From Chloroflexota bacterium (GTDB lineage: Bacteria > Chloroflexota > UBA6077 > JACCZL01): DNA of 39,165 nt. The notes under the pieces are model-generated. The model searched no databases. It was not told the origin of the DNA and was given only the letters and a program-made list of their open reading frames with translations. Position numbers and translations under genes: made by a program. Below are positions 30,598 through 39,141 of this stretch, piece by piece. Each line of letters begins with the position of its first letter. The first letter of the stretch is position 1. Where the stretch lies: contig JADLFM010000217.1 in NCBI GenBank assembly GCA_020845495.1, forward strand, positions 1 through 39,165, written 5' to 3'.

Positions 30598-31601
30598 AAA
30601 AGGATCGGCCGAGATCGCCGACGACCCGTGCGAACGTTAGCCGAGGAGACGACGCGCAGCGGGATCGCGGCGTCCAGGACGCTGGAGGTGACCGGGGAGT
30701 GAGGCGACACAGCGGCGAGCAGCAGATCGCACGGCCGGGTAGCACGACGCCGGCTTCCGGGCCGGACCGCGGGGACGTCAGGCCCGAGCAAGCCGACGCG
30801 CGGCAGGAGCCACGGCAGGGCCGTTCCGCGCGCGTGTCACGATGCGGCACGGACCGGCGGCGCTTTTTGCAAGCCTGGGCACTCGTCGTGGCAGGTACCA
30901 TCGGGCTGCCGGGTGCTGCACGCACGGCTGCCGCCGCCGAGGCCGATCCTCCGACCGATCCCAGTCGCCCGGTGCCTGGACAGGTGCCGACGCTCCGTTC
31001 GCTGTTCGCGCCGTCGGCCCCATCGGTGATCCTGCCGCCGGCCTCAGCTCGCCCGCCTGCTACCGGCGGCAACGGCATGCCGGCCTGGATTCATTCACGC
31101 GAAGCCTGGAACGCCGCATCCCCAGCCCAGCCGTACGTGCAGCAGACGCCGAAGGGCGTGTCGCTTCACCACACCGGCGCGCCCTGGAACGGCAAGCCAG
31201 CCGTGGAACAGTACCTTCGCAACATCCAGGCGTTTCACACCGGGCCTGAGCGTGAGTGGGAAGACATCGCCTACCACTACCTGGTGGATCTGGACGGCGG
31301 CATCTGGGCCGGACGCCCGCCGACAGTGCGCGGTAATCCCTCGATCTACTACGACCCGACCGGGCTGGTGCTGATCTGCTTCATCGGCGACTTCAGCCTG
31401 CGAGAGGCGACCGAGACGCAACTGGCCGGCGCGGCTGATACGGCAGCGTGGCTCATGAAGCGCTTCGATATCTCGCCCACGGCGCTCACCGGCCATCGCG
31501 ACCACGCGCCCACCTCGTGCCCCGGGGACAACCTGTACCGGGTTCTGAAGGACGGTTCGTTCCCGCGCATGGTGCAGGAGCGGCTCAGCCGGATGGTGTA
31601 G
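30594..31601 (+). CDS. N-acetylmuramoyl-L-alanine amidase/PGRP-type, Tat-exported
   Basis: The amidase_2/PGRP domain (about residues 165-330) has the zinc site: His-His in GVSLHHTGAPW and the GHRDHAPTSCPGDNLYR end, with the His and Cys ligands in place, plus AYHYLVDLDGGIWAGRPPTV. It should cleave the amide between muramic acid and the peptide stem. A twin-arginine signal, DRRRFLQAWALVVAGTIGLP, starts near residue 87. The 335-aa frame starts at a GTG overlapping the previous stop, but its first 80 residues are low in complexity. GTG 30834 would put the signal at the N-terminus (255 aa) and may be the true start, though neither has a good ribosome binding site. Confidence 0.8.
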   Translation: MKKDRPRSPTTRANVSRGDDAQRDRGVQDAGGDRGVRRHSGEQQIARPGSTTPASGPDRGDVRPEQADARQEPRQGRSARVSRCGTDRRRFLQAWALVVAGTIGLPGAARTAAAAEADPPTDPSRPVPGQVPTLRSLFAPSAPSVILPPASARPPATGGNGMPAWIHSREAWNAASPAQPYVQQTPKGVSLHHTGAPWNGKPAVEQYLRNIQAFHTGPEREWEDIAYHYLVDLDGGIWAGRPPTVRGNPSIYYDPTGLVLICFIGDFSLREATETQLAGAADTAAWLMKRFDISPTALTGHRDHAPTSCPGDNLYRVLKDGSFPRMVQERLSRMV

Positions 31602-31775
31602 GGATCTTCCTTCGCCCCGCCCCCGTTCTGGACCTGGCGCCGGTGGTGAGGAGGCCGCTGCCTGTCGGCGGTCAGGTCCGGTACACTCCGGCGACCCGTT
31701 GCGCTCGGGCGGGCGTGGCAGCCATCGGACCCAGGCCGCCCCTCGCCTCTTGGCATCTCCACAGGTGGCATCCCA

Positions 31776-33044
31776 TTGAGCACCCTCACTCGCCCGCGCG
31801 CCGTTCCCGGAGGCGCGGCTAGCGCGGATGAACGACCTCGGCCGAGACTATCGGGCCGTGTCACCTGGATCGCCCGGCTGGGGGTACTGCTGGCGACGGT
31901 GCTCCTGTTTCTCGTTGCCCTCGAAGTGAGCCTGCGCCTGTTCGGACCGATCCTGCCCGGCAACTACACCAGCGGCGCGTATCTGGAGCGCCACCCGGTT
32001 TACGGCTTCTTCCACGTGCCCGGCTACGACGGCTGGCAGCACTCCAGCGAGTACTTCGCCCGCGTCCATTTCAACCGCCTCGGCCTGCGAGACCGGCGCG
32101 AGAGCTACGACAAGCCGCCCGGCACCTTCCGCATCCTCCTGCTGGGCGATTCCTTCATGGAAGGCGTCCAGGTTGAGCAGCAGCAGACCACAGCCGCGCT
32201 GCTCGAAGCGAGCTTGCGCCGCGAGCGTCCTGATTTGAACGTCGAGGTAGTCAATGCCGGCGTAGCGGGCTGGGGGACCGGCATCGAGTACCTCTACTTC
32301 GATCATGAGGGCTACCGCTTCCAGCCCGACCTCGTCCTCGTCGGGTTCTTCATCGGCAATGACTTGCACGACAATTACTACAAACTTCAGCTCGAAGGCG
32401 ACGACCTGGATCAAGCGGTCAAGCCGTATTTCAAGCTGGCGCCAGATGGCGGACTGGAGCGCAAAGACCCGCCGCCTGCGCCGCCGCGTCCTGGCGGGCT
32501 CGTGACGGCCTTGCGGGCCTGCTGTCGGCTCTGGAACGTCGTCGAGACCGGGGCGATCAACCGCCTCAGCAATCCCCAGGCAAACGTGCCCCTGTTCGCA
32601 GCCGGCCCACTTGCCCCCCATACCCGCGCGATGTACGAGAAGGAGCCGAGCGGGGAGTGGGCGGAAGGCTGGGAGATTACTGCCCGCCTGTTCGACCGCT
32701 TGAAGGCTCGCGCTGACGAAATGGGCGCGTCGCTCGCCGCGTTCGTCATTCCCGATAGTCCGCAATTGAGCGACGACGACTGGGAGACCATGGTGCAGGG
32801 GCGGCGTCTCCGCGACGGCCGCCTCGACCTCGCCGCGCCAAACCAGCAGCTTGCCCGTATCGCCGAACGCGAGGGCTTCCTGCTGCTCGACTTGCTGCCG
32901 ACGCTGCGCGCCGAGTCTGGCGGCGACTGGAAGCGCTTCTACTTCCAGACCGACCAGCACTGGAATCAGGCCGGACACACCCTCGCCGCCCGCGAGCTAA
33001 CGCGCTTCCTGCTGGAGCGCGGGCTTCTACCAGCGGCCCGCTGA
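31776..33044 (+). CDS. SGNH-hydrolase/AlgX-AlgJ-like acyl-modifying enzyme, membrane anchored
   Basis: A 422-aa protein with one N-terminal membrane helix (about 33-52) and an external SGNH domain. The catalytic blocks are visible: Gly124-Asp125-Ser126 (LLGDSFMEG), NAGVAGWGT (160-168), Gly194-Asn195-Asp196 (FIGNDLHDN), and Asp393-Gln-His395-Trp in TDQHWNQAGH. The D-x-H-W form resembles AlgX/AlgJ polysaccharide O-acetyltransferases. The start is TTG 31776 with AGGTGG 8 nt before it. It is followed after 6 bp by a large membrane protein, suggesting a pair that modifies a surface glycan or lipid-linked sugar (inference). Confidence 0.82.
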   Translation: MSTLTRPRAVPGGAASADERPRPRLSGRVTWIARLGVLLATVLLFLVALEVSLRLFGPILPGNYTSGAYLERHPVYGFFHVPGYDGWQHSSEYFARVHFNRLGLRDRRESYDKPPGTFRILLLGDSFMEGVQVEQQQTTAALLEASLRRERPDLNVEVVNAGVAGWGTGIEYLYFDHEGYRFQPDLVLVGFFIGNDLHDNYYKLQLEGDDLDQAVKPYFKLAPDGGLERKDPPPAPPRPGGLVTALRACCRLWNVVETGAINRLSNPQANVPLFAAGPLAPHTRAMYEKEPSGEWAEGWEITARLFDRLKARADEMGASLAAFVIPDSPQLSDDDWETMVQGRRLRDGRLDLAAPNQQLARIAEREGFLLLDLLPTLRAESGGDWKRFYFQTDQHWNQAGHTLAARELTRFLLERGLLPAAR

Positions 33045-33050
33045 GCCACG

Positions 33051-35045
33051 GTGACGGCGCTTATCCTCGGGCTCGCGGCACTGCTCGGGGCGCTCGGCCT
33101 CTGGGGTACCCTGCGCCTGCTCGGACGGTGTGCGCTCGACCGGAGCGAGCGGCTGGCGCTGGCGGTGGCGCTCCTGCCAGCAATCCTCGGGCTGGCGGCC
33201 TTCGGCGGATTGCTGCTCGGCTGGCCTGGGCCCTGGCTGCCGCTTGGAGCTATCGGAGTGCTGACCGTGCTCGGACTGCTTGCCGGGCGGGGCGTCAGCC
33301 TGGCCGGCGTTCGGCGGGCGCTTGATACTGACCCGCCACTGGCCGCGACAGCCGCCGGGCTGGGGCTCTTCGGTGCCGGCGCGCTCGGCACCACGCTCCT
33401 GATGCCGCTCTCCGGCGGCGCACTTCGGATCGGCGATTGGCTGGCTCACTGGTTCCTGGTGCTCGTCTACCTCGGCCAGCCGCTCCCAGATCTGCGTGTC
33501 TTCACGAATCGTGTTGGCGACTTCGGCGTCATCTCCCGCCCGCCCCTCTACAACCTGGAAGGCGGGCTGCTCTCCGGAGCGCTCGGCGCCGAGTTCTGGC
33601 CGTTTCAACTGCTGACGCCGCTCCTCGGCACAGCGGTGGCAGGCGTGGCGGTGCTGTGGGCACGGGCCATTGGCGAGCGCGGGCGCCCTGGGAAACGTCC
33701 GAGAGATGGTGCGCCCTGGGGATACAGCGTGACCGAGGGGAGTGGTACGAACCGGGCCCATAGCCACCGGAACGAGACGCACGAGCGCGTGGGGCGTGGC
33801 GAAGGTGCGTGGCATAGCTGCCGGGCATCCTGGCTCATGGCCGGACTGGTCGGGCTGAGTCCGTTCCTGCTGCAAAACGCCGCCTACCCCTGGTCGAAGA
33901 TGGTGGCGGCGACGTTCGTGCTGCTGTTCCTGTATCTCGTACGAATCGTTGGATACGACGACCGACGCGCGCGAAGCCAGCAGGCTCTCATGCTGGCGGC
34001 GGCTTGCGCCGGTTTCGGCTACCTCGCCCATCAGACGACGCTGTTCTACGTCCTCCCGGCTCTGCTCTGGCTCGTGTGGCGACGGCCAGTCTCAGTGTTC
34101 CAGGGGACACGCTCACGAACGCTGTCGACGTGGGCGGCGGCCGGCTTCGTAGGGTTGCTGGTGGTCGTGCCGTGGCAGACCTGGGTGATCGGGACGTACG
34201 GCCTCCAGGCGACGCTTGCGGCCAACCCGGCGTCGCTCGACGCGGACACCACCGATTCGCTGGGTGGCTGGCTCTTGAAGGGCGGGGTTGCCGCCGCAAC
34301 CACGCTCGTACCCTGGCCCGCCCTCTCCGCGCTCGCACGTGGGGACGCACCGAGCCTCGACGCGTTGATGCGTGTACAGACGGCGCTCTTGACCGCTGCG
34401 CTCGGCTCGAGCGGATGCTGGCTGCTCGCGCGCGCTGGCTGGCGTGCCACGATCCCGAGTGACGACGATGGGACCGGTGCTCGTCGGCTGCCACCCTGGC
34501 GGCTACCCTGGCGGCTACCCTGGCGGCTACCCTGGCTCGCGGTCGTCTGTGCGTGCGGATTCTTCGGACAGGTCATGCTTCAACCTAACTGGCACACCAC
34601 CGGTGACGCCGCCGAGAGTATGACGCCCATCGTGGTGCTCGGGTTGGCGGCGGCGGCCCGCGAGGCCGGATGGCTCGGCCCGGCCGGGCGCCGCTGGCTC
34701 CTTACGCTCGTGCTGGCAGAATGTGCTCTGTTCGGGGCCATCTGGCTGACCTGGGCGTTCGGCTCAGCCTGGACGCGCGACCCGAACGCCGTCCTGGCCA
34801 TGCGCTACGGACTGGCTCATCTCCGAGGACTCTGGGAGCCGGCTGTGCCGCTTGGCGCGTCGCTGCTCGTGCTCGGCCTCAGCGGGAGTGCTGCCATCGT
34901 CGGGCGGACGCTCCTCAGACGGGCCGTCGTCGCCAGGCAGGGGGCGATGTGGGCGGAGACCGCGCCCACCGGACCGAAGGTACTCCCCGAGGCTGACGAT
35001 GCGGGAACGTGGGCGGGAGGGGCGCCCGCCCACGTCGAGGAGTAA
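33051..35045 (+). CDS. Large polytopic membrane protein, possible glycosyltransferase
   Basis: A 664-aa protein with about 12 hydrophobic segments, translationally close to the SGNH gene (6-bp gap, GTG start). A loop with GGALRIGDWLAHWFLVLVYL, RVFTNRVGDFGVISRPPLYN and GGLLSGALGAEFWPFQLLTP resembles the first periplasmic loop of GT-C type glycosyltransferases, but I cannot name a family. Two odd features interrupt it: a hydrophilic stretch of about 50 residues at roughly 209-260 with unusual composition (33675-33830), and a repeated Leu-Pro-Trp-Arg motif at about 481-497 produced by a 12-bp DNA repeat. The C-terminus is a polar tail. Confidence 0.65.
   Translation: MTALILGLAALLGALGLWGTLRLLGRCALDRSERLALAVALLPAILGLAAFGGLLLGWPGPWLPLGAIGVLTVLGLLAGRGVSLAGVRRALDTDPPLAATAAGLGLFGAGALGTTLLMPLSGGALRIGDWLAHWFLVLVYLGQPLPDLRVFTNRVGDFGVISRPPLYNLEGGLLSGALGAEFWPFQLLTPLLGTAVAGVAVLWARAIGERGRPGKRPRDGAPWGYSVTEGSGTNRAHSHRNETHERVGRGEGAWHSCRASWLMAGLVGLSPFLLQNAAYPWSKMVAATFVLLFLYLVRIVGYDDRRARSQQALMLAAACAGFGYLAHQTTLFYVLPALLWLVWRRPVSVFQGTRSRTLSTWAAAGFVGLLVVVPWQTWVIGTYGLQATLAANPASLDADTTDSLGGWLLKGGVAAATTLVPWPALSALARGDAPSLDALMRVQTALLTAALGSSGCWLLARAGWRATIPSDDDGTGARRLPPWRLPWRLPWRLPWLAVVCACGFFGQVMLQPNWHTTGDAAESMTPIVVLGLAAAAREAGWLGPAGRRWLLTLVLAECALFGAIWLTWAFGSAWTRDPNAVLAMRYGLAHLRGLWEPAVPLGASLLVLGLSGSAAIVGRTLLRRAVVARQGAMWAETAPTGPKVLPEADDAGTWAGGAPAHVEE
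34486..34540 (+). repeat. Coding tandem repeat, 12-bp unit x3 plus a degenerate copy
   Basis: GGCTACCCTGGC occurs exactly at 34501-34512, 34513-34524 and 34525-34536, preceded by a 15-bp degenerate copy. Because 12 is a multiple of three, it adds Arg-Leu-Pro-Trp units to the membrane protein without a frameshift. Confidence 0.9.
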
Positions 35046-35089
35046 GCGGGCGTTGTCGGCGGGTACTGGTCAGCGGGCGAGGGCGGCGG

Positions 35090-35464
35090 TCAGCCCTCGA
35101 CGCGCTCGATCTTGACCCGCGTGCCCGAGCGGAAACCGTCGAACGCCTTCGGGTTGCCGTCGAGCTTGCCGAAGACCGTCACCGGATTGGCCGGGCGGAT
35201 CTCGTTCCCCCGGCTGGCAGGCGTCGGACCCCAGAAGATGCAGAAGGCGCTGCCCGGCTCCCAGTAGCCAAGGTCGCCGGCATCGACGGTCGCCTGCCCC
35301 CGTTCGGTGCCGGTGTCGACTGGGATCGAGAAGTAGATCTCGTCGCCCCAGCGGCTACCCGAGATGTCGAACGGCAGGGCGTCCCAGATGAGGCCGGCCG
35401 TCTGAGTGTCGTTGAGCGTCGCCGTCTGCTGAACGTCGCCGGCGGTAATCCGAATCGTACGCAT
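35090..35464 (-). CDS. Cyclophilin-like fold protein (DUF369/TM1367 type)
   Basis: A 124-aa protein matching the cyclophilin-like DUF369 family pattern: RITAGDVQQTATLNDTQTAG, IWDALPFDISGSRWGDEIYF, GDLGYWEPGSAFCIFWGPTP and RPANPVTVFGKLDG. The fold is like a prolyl isomerase, but the active-site residues of cyclophilins are not conserved in the family and its function is unknown. An excellent AAGGAGGT lies 6 nt before the ATG. It is convergent with the membrane protein gene. Confidence 0.85.
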   Translation of the reverse strand: MRTIRITAGDVQQTATLNDTQTAGLIWDALPFDISGSRWGDEIYFSIPVDTGTERGQATVDAGDLGYWEPGSAFCIFWGPTPASRGNEIRPANPVTVFGKLDGNPKAFDGFRSGTRVKIERVEG

Positions 35465-35551
35465 GGTCAGACCTCCTTCGCCGGATGATGGTGCCAGATC
35501 GCGAGACCTGGATACGGCGACGACGCTGGGCAGACAGGTTCAGGGGATGCG

Positions 35552-35579
35552 GCGCGCTCGACTGGGCGCGCTCGACTGG
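35552..35579. repeat. Tandem duplication, 14-bp unit x2
   Basis: GCGCGCTCGACTGG is repeated twice, followed by a degenerate third copy, in the gap 35465-35629. Confidence 0.75.
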
Positions 35580-35629
35580 GTGCGCTCCTGACCGCGCTCC
35601 TGGCCGCTGGCGGCTGAAAACTGCCTCCC

Positions 35630-36973
35630 CTATGAGGCGGCTGCGAGGAGCGCCGCCACACGCTGCATCATCGCTTGACTAAGCGAGTAGATGACTCGGT
35701 CGTAGCCCCACTGCTCGCCAGGGCGGCAGAGGCTCACCCGCTCGCCCGTGCAGGGGAACGTCAGGCGAAAGTACGCGCCGCTGTCCCCGTCGCGGAAGCG
35801 GGCCTCGATGGTGTCGAAGTTGGCGCGGGCGCGCTCCAGCCAGAACGGGTCACCATCGACGGCGTACAGATGCAGCAACGACTCGCTGATCCAGACCCCG
35901 TAGGGGGCGTACAGGTCGGTCACGCCCGCCTGGAGGGTGTATCCGCCGATGTCGCGGTGCCAGAAGGCGCGATCCGTGGCACGGGCGATCTCCTGAGCCC
36001 GGGTGAGGCGGGAGCCGTCGCCCGGATCGGCGCGATGGAGCGCAAGTAGCGCGTCGATGACGATGGCCTGATCGTAGCCGAAGTATTCACCCCAGGTGAC
36101 GGTGAAGCCGCTCGGATCGTCGGACGAGGGGACCGCGGCGTAGGCGTAGAGATGGTGCGACTCATCCCAGAGCGTTCGGTCGAGCCAGTCCAGCGCGGCG
36201 ACCGCTTCATCGCGGTAGTAAGGGTTGCCGGTCTCGGCATACAGTTCGGCCATGACCTGCGCCAGGAGGGCCGTCGTCTGAGCGGGCTTCCCTTCACCGG
36301 TTGCCGCGCGTTGATTGTTCCACCAGAGCCCGCCCGACGTCTCGTCCCAGAGGCCGGCGACGAGCGGGTAGCGGGCCGCGCGGTCGGCGGCCGCGAGAAG
36401 GCGCTCCCGCAAAGCCGGATCCCGGGTCACTCGGGCTACCTCGATGTACGCGAGGCCGATGACGGCGTTGTCGTCGGCGTAGACGTCCCGCAACGTCGGG
36501 TTGGAGCCGTCGAGGTCGGCGCGCGGCGCGTAGCCTTGATGACTGGGATCCCAGAGCAGTTCCAGCCAGTCGACGGCCTTGGTCATGTGGCAGGCGAAGC
36601 GGTCCTCGCCGAGCCGGACGAGCGCGGCGTCGGCGCGTATCTGGAGCGCCACGTACCAGGCGTCGGCGATGGTCGGGTGCTCGAGGTCGCGGCGATAGGA
36701 GACGTACGGGGCGGCCGGGCAGTTCGCTGCGCCGCCAAAGTAGGCCAGATGCTGCTCGGTGTACTGCTGCGTACGGAGGGCGAGGGCACGATAGTGGGAG
36801 GCTACGGCCTGCGGGTCAACTGCGCCGAATGGGTCGCGTGTGCCGTACCGGTTGGCCGCGGCGTGCGAGCCGCCGTCGCCGGACGTCGCACGAAAGGCGA
36901 CGACCGGGACCGCGAGGGCGAGCACGGCGACGACCGCGGCGATTGGAAGCCCGAGCCAGCGTCGAGATCTCAT
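35630..36973 (-). CDS. Secreted glycoside hydrolase family 76-like protein
   Basis: A 447-aa protein with an N-terminal signal or anchor (LGLPIAAVVAVLALAVPVVA). The rest looks like an alpha/alpha toroid of repeating helix pairs. The adjacent aspartates Asp167-Asp168 in RDVYADDNAVIGLAYIEVAR resemble the catalytic Asp-Asp of GH76 alpha-1,6-mannanases. GGLWWNNQRAATGEGKPAQT and YFGYDQAIVIDALLALHRAD are further family-like blocks. Family members cleave alpha-mannan. The substrate here is unproven, and other six-hairpin glycosidases are possible. Confidence 0.75.
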   Translation of the reverse strand: MRSRRWLGLPIAAVVAVLALAVPVVAFRATSGDGGSHAAANRYGTRDPFGAVDPQAVASHYRALALRTQQYTEQHLAYFGGAANCPAAPYVSYRRDLEHPTIADAWYVALQIRADAALVRLGEDRFACHMTKAVDWLELLWDPSHQGYAPRADLDGSNPTLRDVYADDNAVIGLAYIEVARVTRDPALRERLLAAADRAARYPLVAGLWDETSGGLWWNNQRAATGEGKPAQTTALLAQVMAELYAETGNPYYRDEAVAALDWLDRTLWDESHHLYAYAAVPSSDDPSGFTVTWGEYFGYDQAIVIDALLALHRADPGDGSRLTRAQEIARATDRAFWHRDIGGYTLQAGVTDLYAPYGVWISESLLHLYAVDGDPFWLERARANFDTIEARFRDGDSGAYFRLTFPCTGERVSLCRPGEQWGYDRVIYSLSQAMMQRVAALLAAAS

Positions 36974-37352
36974 CGCTCAACTCTACACAGTGTGGCAGCT
37001 ATCATCGCCAGTCCAGCAGGCGTGCCCAGGCCGCCATCGAGCGACCCTCGGGCAGTCCTGGTCCACGCCAGGCACGGTTGCTGCCAACCTCGATCCGCAC
37101 GGCCCGAGCTTTCGGAGCCGCGGTTGCCTTCGGCGTGCTGACGGGTGGCGCGCAGATGCCGTTCGCACTTCGTCAGTCTCGCGCAGTTCTGCCACCACAC
37201 CATTGTTGAGATCCCATGAGGCACCCGAGAAAGGTGACGCCCGCCCCTCGAACGGGTTACGATCAAGGCCTGCGTGGCCCAGCTATCGTCGGGCCAGGCC
37301 TCCAGCATGGACCTCGATCGACGGTTGCCCACGGTTTCGGGGGCATATTTGC
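36974..37352. other. Intergenic region without a recognised gene
   Basis: Within the divergent gap of 455 bp between the GH76-like gene and the TPR gene, the short frames on both strands lack protein-like composition and ribosome binding sites. The only signal that I can support is the promoter at 37353-37381. Confidence 0.5.
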
Positions 37353-37381
37353 TTGACCGGACGGCAATCGTCGCAAATAAT
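37353..37381 (+). promoter_or_regulatory. Promoter of the TPR gene
   Basis: TTGACC (37353-37358), an exact 17-bp spacer and AATAAT (37376-37381) form one of the best promoters in the window, 48 bp before the start codon. Confidence 0.7.
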
Positions 37382-37428
37382 CCCCGGACTGCGATGGCGC
37401 GGCCAGGACGCCGAGGAGGACAGCCATC

Positions 37429-38148
37429 ATGCTTGGAAAGTTCACAGGCGGCGGCGACCTGTTTCCAGCAGCCCTGCGCTGGTTTCGCCGGCGCGAAGCA
37501 CCCCCACCCGACGCGACGGACACGGTCATTGAGGTGGCGGCGACGTCGATCGCCGATGCATCCGCCGCACCAGAGAGCCAGGTCGAATCAATCGACGCGG
37601 CGGTCACGGCCTTGCCGCCGGCCGAGCCGCTTCCGACTGCCGATGACGTACCCGAGCTACGCGCGCTCGTCGAGGTGCGACGCAACGATCCGAAGCTTCG
37701 CTGGCAGCTTGGGATGGCGCTGGTCGCGGCGCGCAAGCTGAACCTGGCGCTCGCGCATCTCGAGGTCGCGGCGAGCCAGGATTCGTCGCTGGATCAGGGC
37801 GAGCTTGCCGACGTTCGAGAAGCTCAGAAAGCGGAGCGGCAGGTACGCCGCTATCCGCGCGACTCCGAGCTTCATCTGACGCTCGGGCGCCTGTACCTCG
37901 CGCTCGATCAGGGCGATGCAGCGCTCGCCGAGCTCGAAGAGGCGGCGCGGCTCAATCCGGACCTTGCCCCGGCGCATACACTGCTCGGCTTCGAGTACGC
38001 CTATCGGGGCCGAATCGCCCGCGCCCGCGAGCACTGGGGGCGCGCACGTGACCTCGATCCGGCTGACGAGATGAGCAAGACCGGACTAGAGGCGATTCAG
38101 GATGGGCGCGACCCGCTCCGCGCGATCTGGCAAGTAGCCACCACCTGA
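37429..38148 (+). CDS. Tetratricopeptide-repeat protein
   Basis: A 239-aa cytoplasmic protein. Residues about 1-75 are Ala/Pro/Asp-rich and probably disordered. From about 76 on there are TPR-like helix pairs: PKLRWQLGMALVAARKLNLA, SELHLTLGRLYLALDQGDAA, LAELEEAARLNPDLAPAHTL and GFEYAYRGRIARAREHWGRA. TPRs are scaffolds for protein contacts; no catalytic domain is attached and the partner is unknown. GAGGAGG lies upstream of the ATG, behind a strong promoter. The stop codon lies in a short tandem duplication. Confidence 0.8.
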   Translation: MLGKFTGGGDLFPAALRWFRRREAPPPDATDTVIEVAATSIADASAAPESQVESIDAAVTALPPAEPLPTADDVPELRALVEVRRNDPKLRWQLGMALVAARKLNLALAHLEVAASQDSSLDQGELADVREAQKAERQVRRYPRDSELHLTLGRLYLALDQGDAALAELEEAARLNPDLAPAHTLLGFEYAYRGRIARAREHWGRARDLDPADEMSKTGLEAIQDGRDPLRAIWQVATT

Positions 38149-38167
38149 CGCGTCATCACCTGACGCG
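38142..38167. repeat. Stop-codon duplication, 15-bp period
   Basis: CACCTGACGCG occurs at 38142-38152 and 38157-38167. The first copy contains the TPR-gene stop, and the second would supply another TGA. Confidence 0.7.
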
Positions 38168-38364
38168 CACGACACCAGATTTGCTGTCGCCTCGTCCCAC
38201 TCGCCGCACTTCGGCCCGGAGGACCGATCTGCTGTAATTGATGTAGTGCCCCCCTGAAGGACGTCACGCCTGACGATTACGCGAAACATCAAGCAGTCAC
38301 GGCACGGGGGTTGCGTACGTTTGCTGCTGTAGGTAAATTGAGGGTGCGCGGCCCGCGGTCTGGC

Positions 38365-38470
38365 TATACAATGAGCTTGCGGCCGCGAGGTTGCCTTTGA
38401 TGATCACCCCAAATAAGTGGACCCCCGTACGGGGATCGGCGCAGAGGGCCTATGGGCCCTCTGGGCTTTT
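38365..38470 (+). ncRNA. Candidate small RNA (uncertain)
   Basis: In the 301-bp gap after the TPR gene, TATACAAT (38365-38372) could start a transcript near 38378. It would fold into CTTGC-GGCC-GCGAG, CCCC-GTAC-GGGG and the terminator at 38442-38470, about 93 nt in all, with no frame of note. The -35 is poor and I do not recognise a known RNA. It would be antisense to the end of the gene at 38450. Confidence 0.3.
38442..38470 (+). terminator. Rho-independent terminator (plus strand)
   Basis: CAGAGGGCC and GGCCCTCTG form a perfect 9-bp stem with a TATG loop, followed by GGGCTTTT. It overlaps the last codons of the oppositely oriented gene at 38450. Confidence 0.75.
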
Positions 38471-39091
38471 AAGTGGTGCTCCCATGATTTGGCGCCCAAT
38501 TCGACTCGGGAAGGTCTTCAGCCCGACGCCGCCGGGCTGACCGTCGCCGCGCATCCAGATCTTCGGCTTGGTCGCTTGCCAGACAAGTAGCCGTGTCTCA
38601 TCGTGGCCGAGAGTACAGGAAGCGATCTGGGGCGCCAGCATGTCAGCTAGCTCCAGCCCCGCGACCTGATCATCCTTTCCTCGAAATTCGAGCCTATCCG
38701 GTAAGAGCGCGAAGCGCTCGGCCGAGTAGAACTGCGTGGGCGTGACCCGTCGATAGTGGTAATGCTCGCTGAGCTGGCGATCTTCCTTCTTCCCACGAGC
38801 CTCGGCAATCACGATCGTCCCCGCGCCGCTCTGTTGCTCTAGGAATGCGACGAACCGCTCGAGGATGAAGTCGAAAGCGATGTGGTAGAGGTCGAGCGGC
38901 CAGGTGGGGTCTTTCGGTGGCCGTGCAGCAGCAGCGGTATCGTTGGCGTACTCTTGTTTGTTGATCACCGCCGCCAAGACTGTGATGGGCAGCCTCGACA
39001 CCAACGTCGCGAAGTCCCTCTCGAAGGCGTACATCTTTGGTAGAGTCCCCGGAGGAGTGTAAAAGGGTCGGCCGTTGACGAAGACGGCCAC
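38450..39091 (-). CDS. DUF3800-like protein (start uncertain, possibly cut by window edge)
   Basis: 213 codons from GTG 39091, but the frame stays open to the window end, so the N-terminus may lie outside. The pattern fits DUF3800 proteins (RNase H-like fold, unknown function, often in accessory regions): FERDFATLVSRLPITVLAAV, then LYHIAFDFILERFVAFLEQQ, then TIVIAEARGKKEDRQLSEHY and a Ser/Glu-rich end with GLELADMLAPQIAS. The typical N-terminal Asp-Glu-Ser-Gly is not seen. Base composition is visibly less GC-rich than in the neighbouring core genes, suggesting acquisition. There is no ribosome binding site at 39091. Confidence 0.6.
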   Translation of the reverse strand: MAVFVNGRPFYTPPGTLPKMYAFERDFATLVSRLPITVLAAVINKQEYANDTAAAARPPKDPTWPLDLYHIAFDFILERFVAFLEQQSGAGTIVIAEARGKKEDRQLSEHYHYRRVTPTQFYSAERFALLPDRLEFRGKDDQVAGLELADMLAPQIASCTLGHDETRLLVWQATKPKIWMRGDGQPGGVGLKTFPSRIGRQIMGAPLKSPEGP

Positions 39092-39141
39092 CGTGTGGTT
39101 CTCATTGAAGTTGTCGAGACACCAATGAGGAGACCAACGCG

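Noticed and set aside
36974..37352. Small coding genes in the gap before the TPR gene
   Set aside because: Several frames of 60-120 codons exist but none has a ribosome binding site or protein-like composition.
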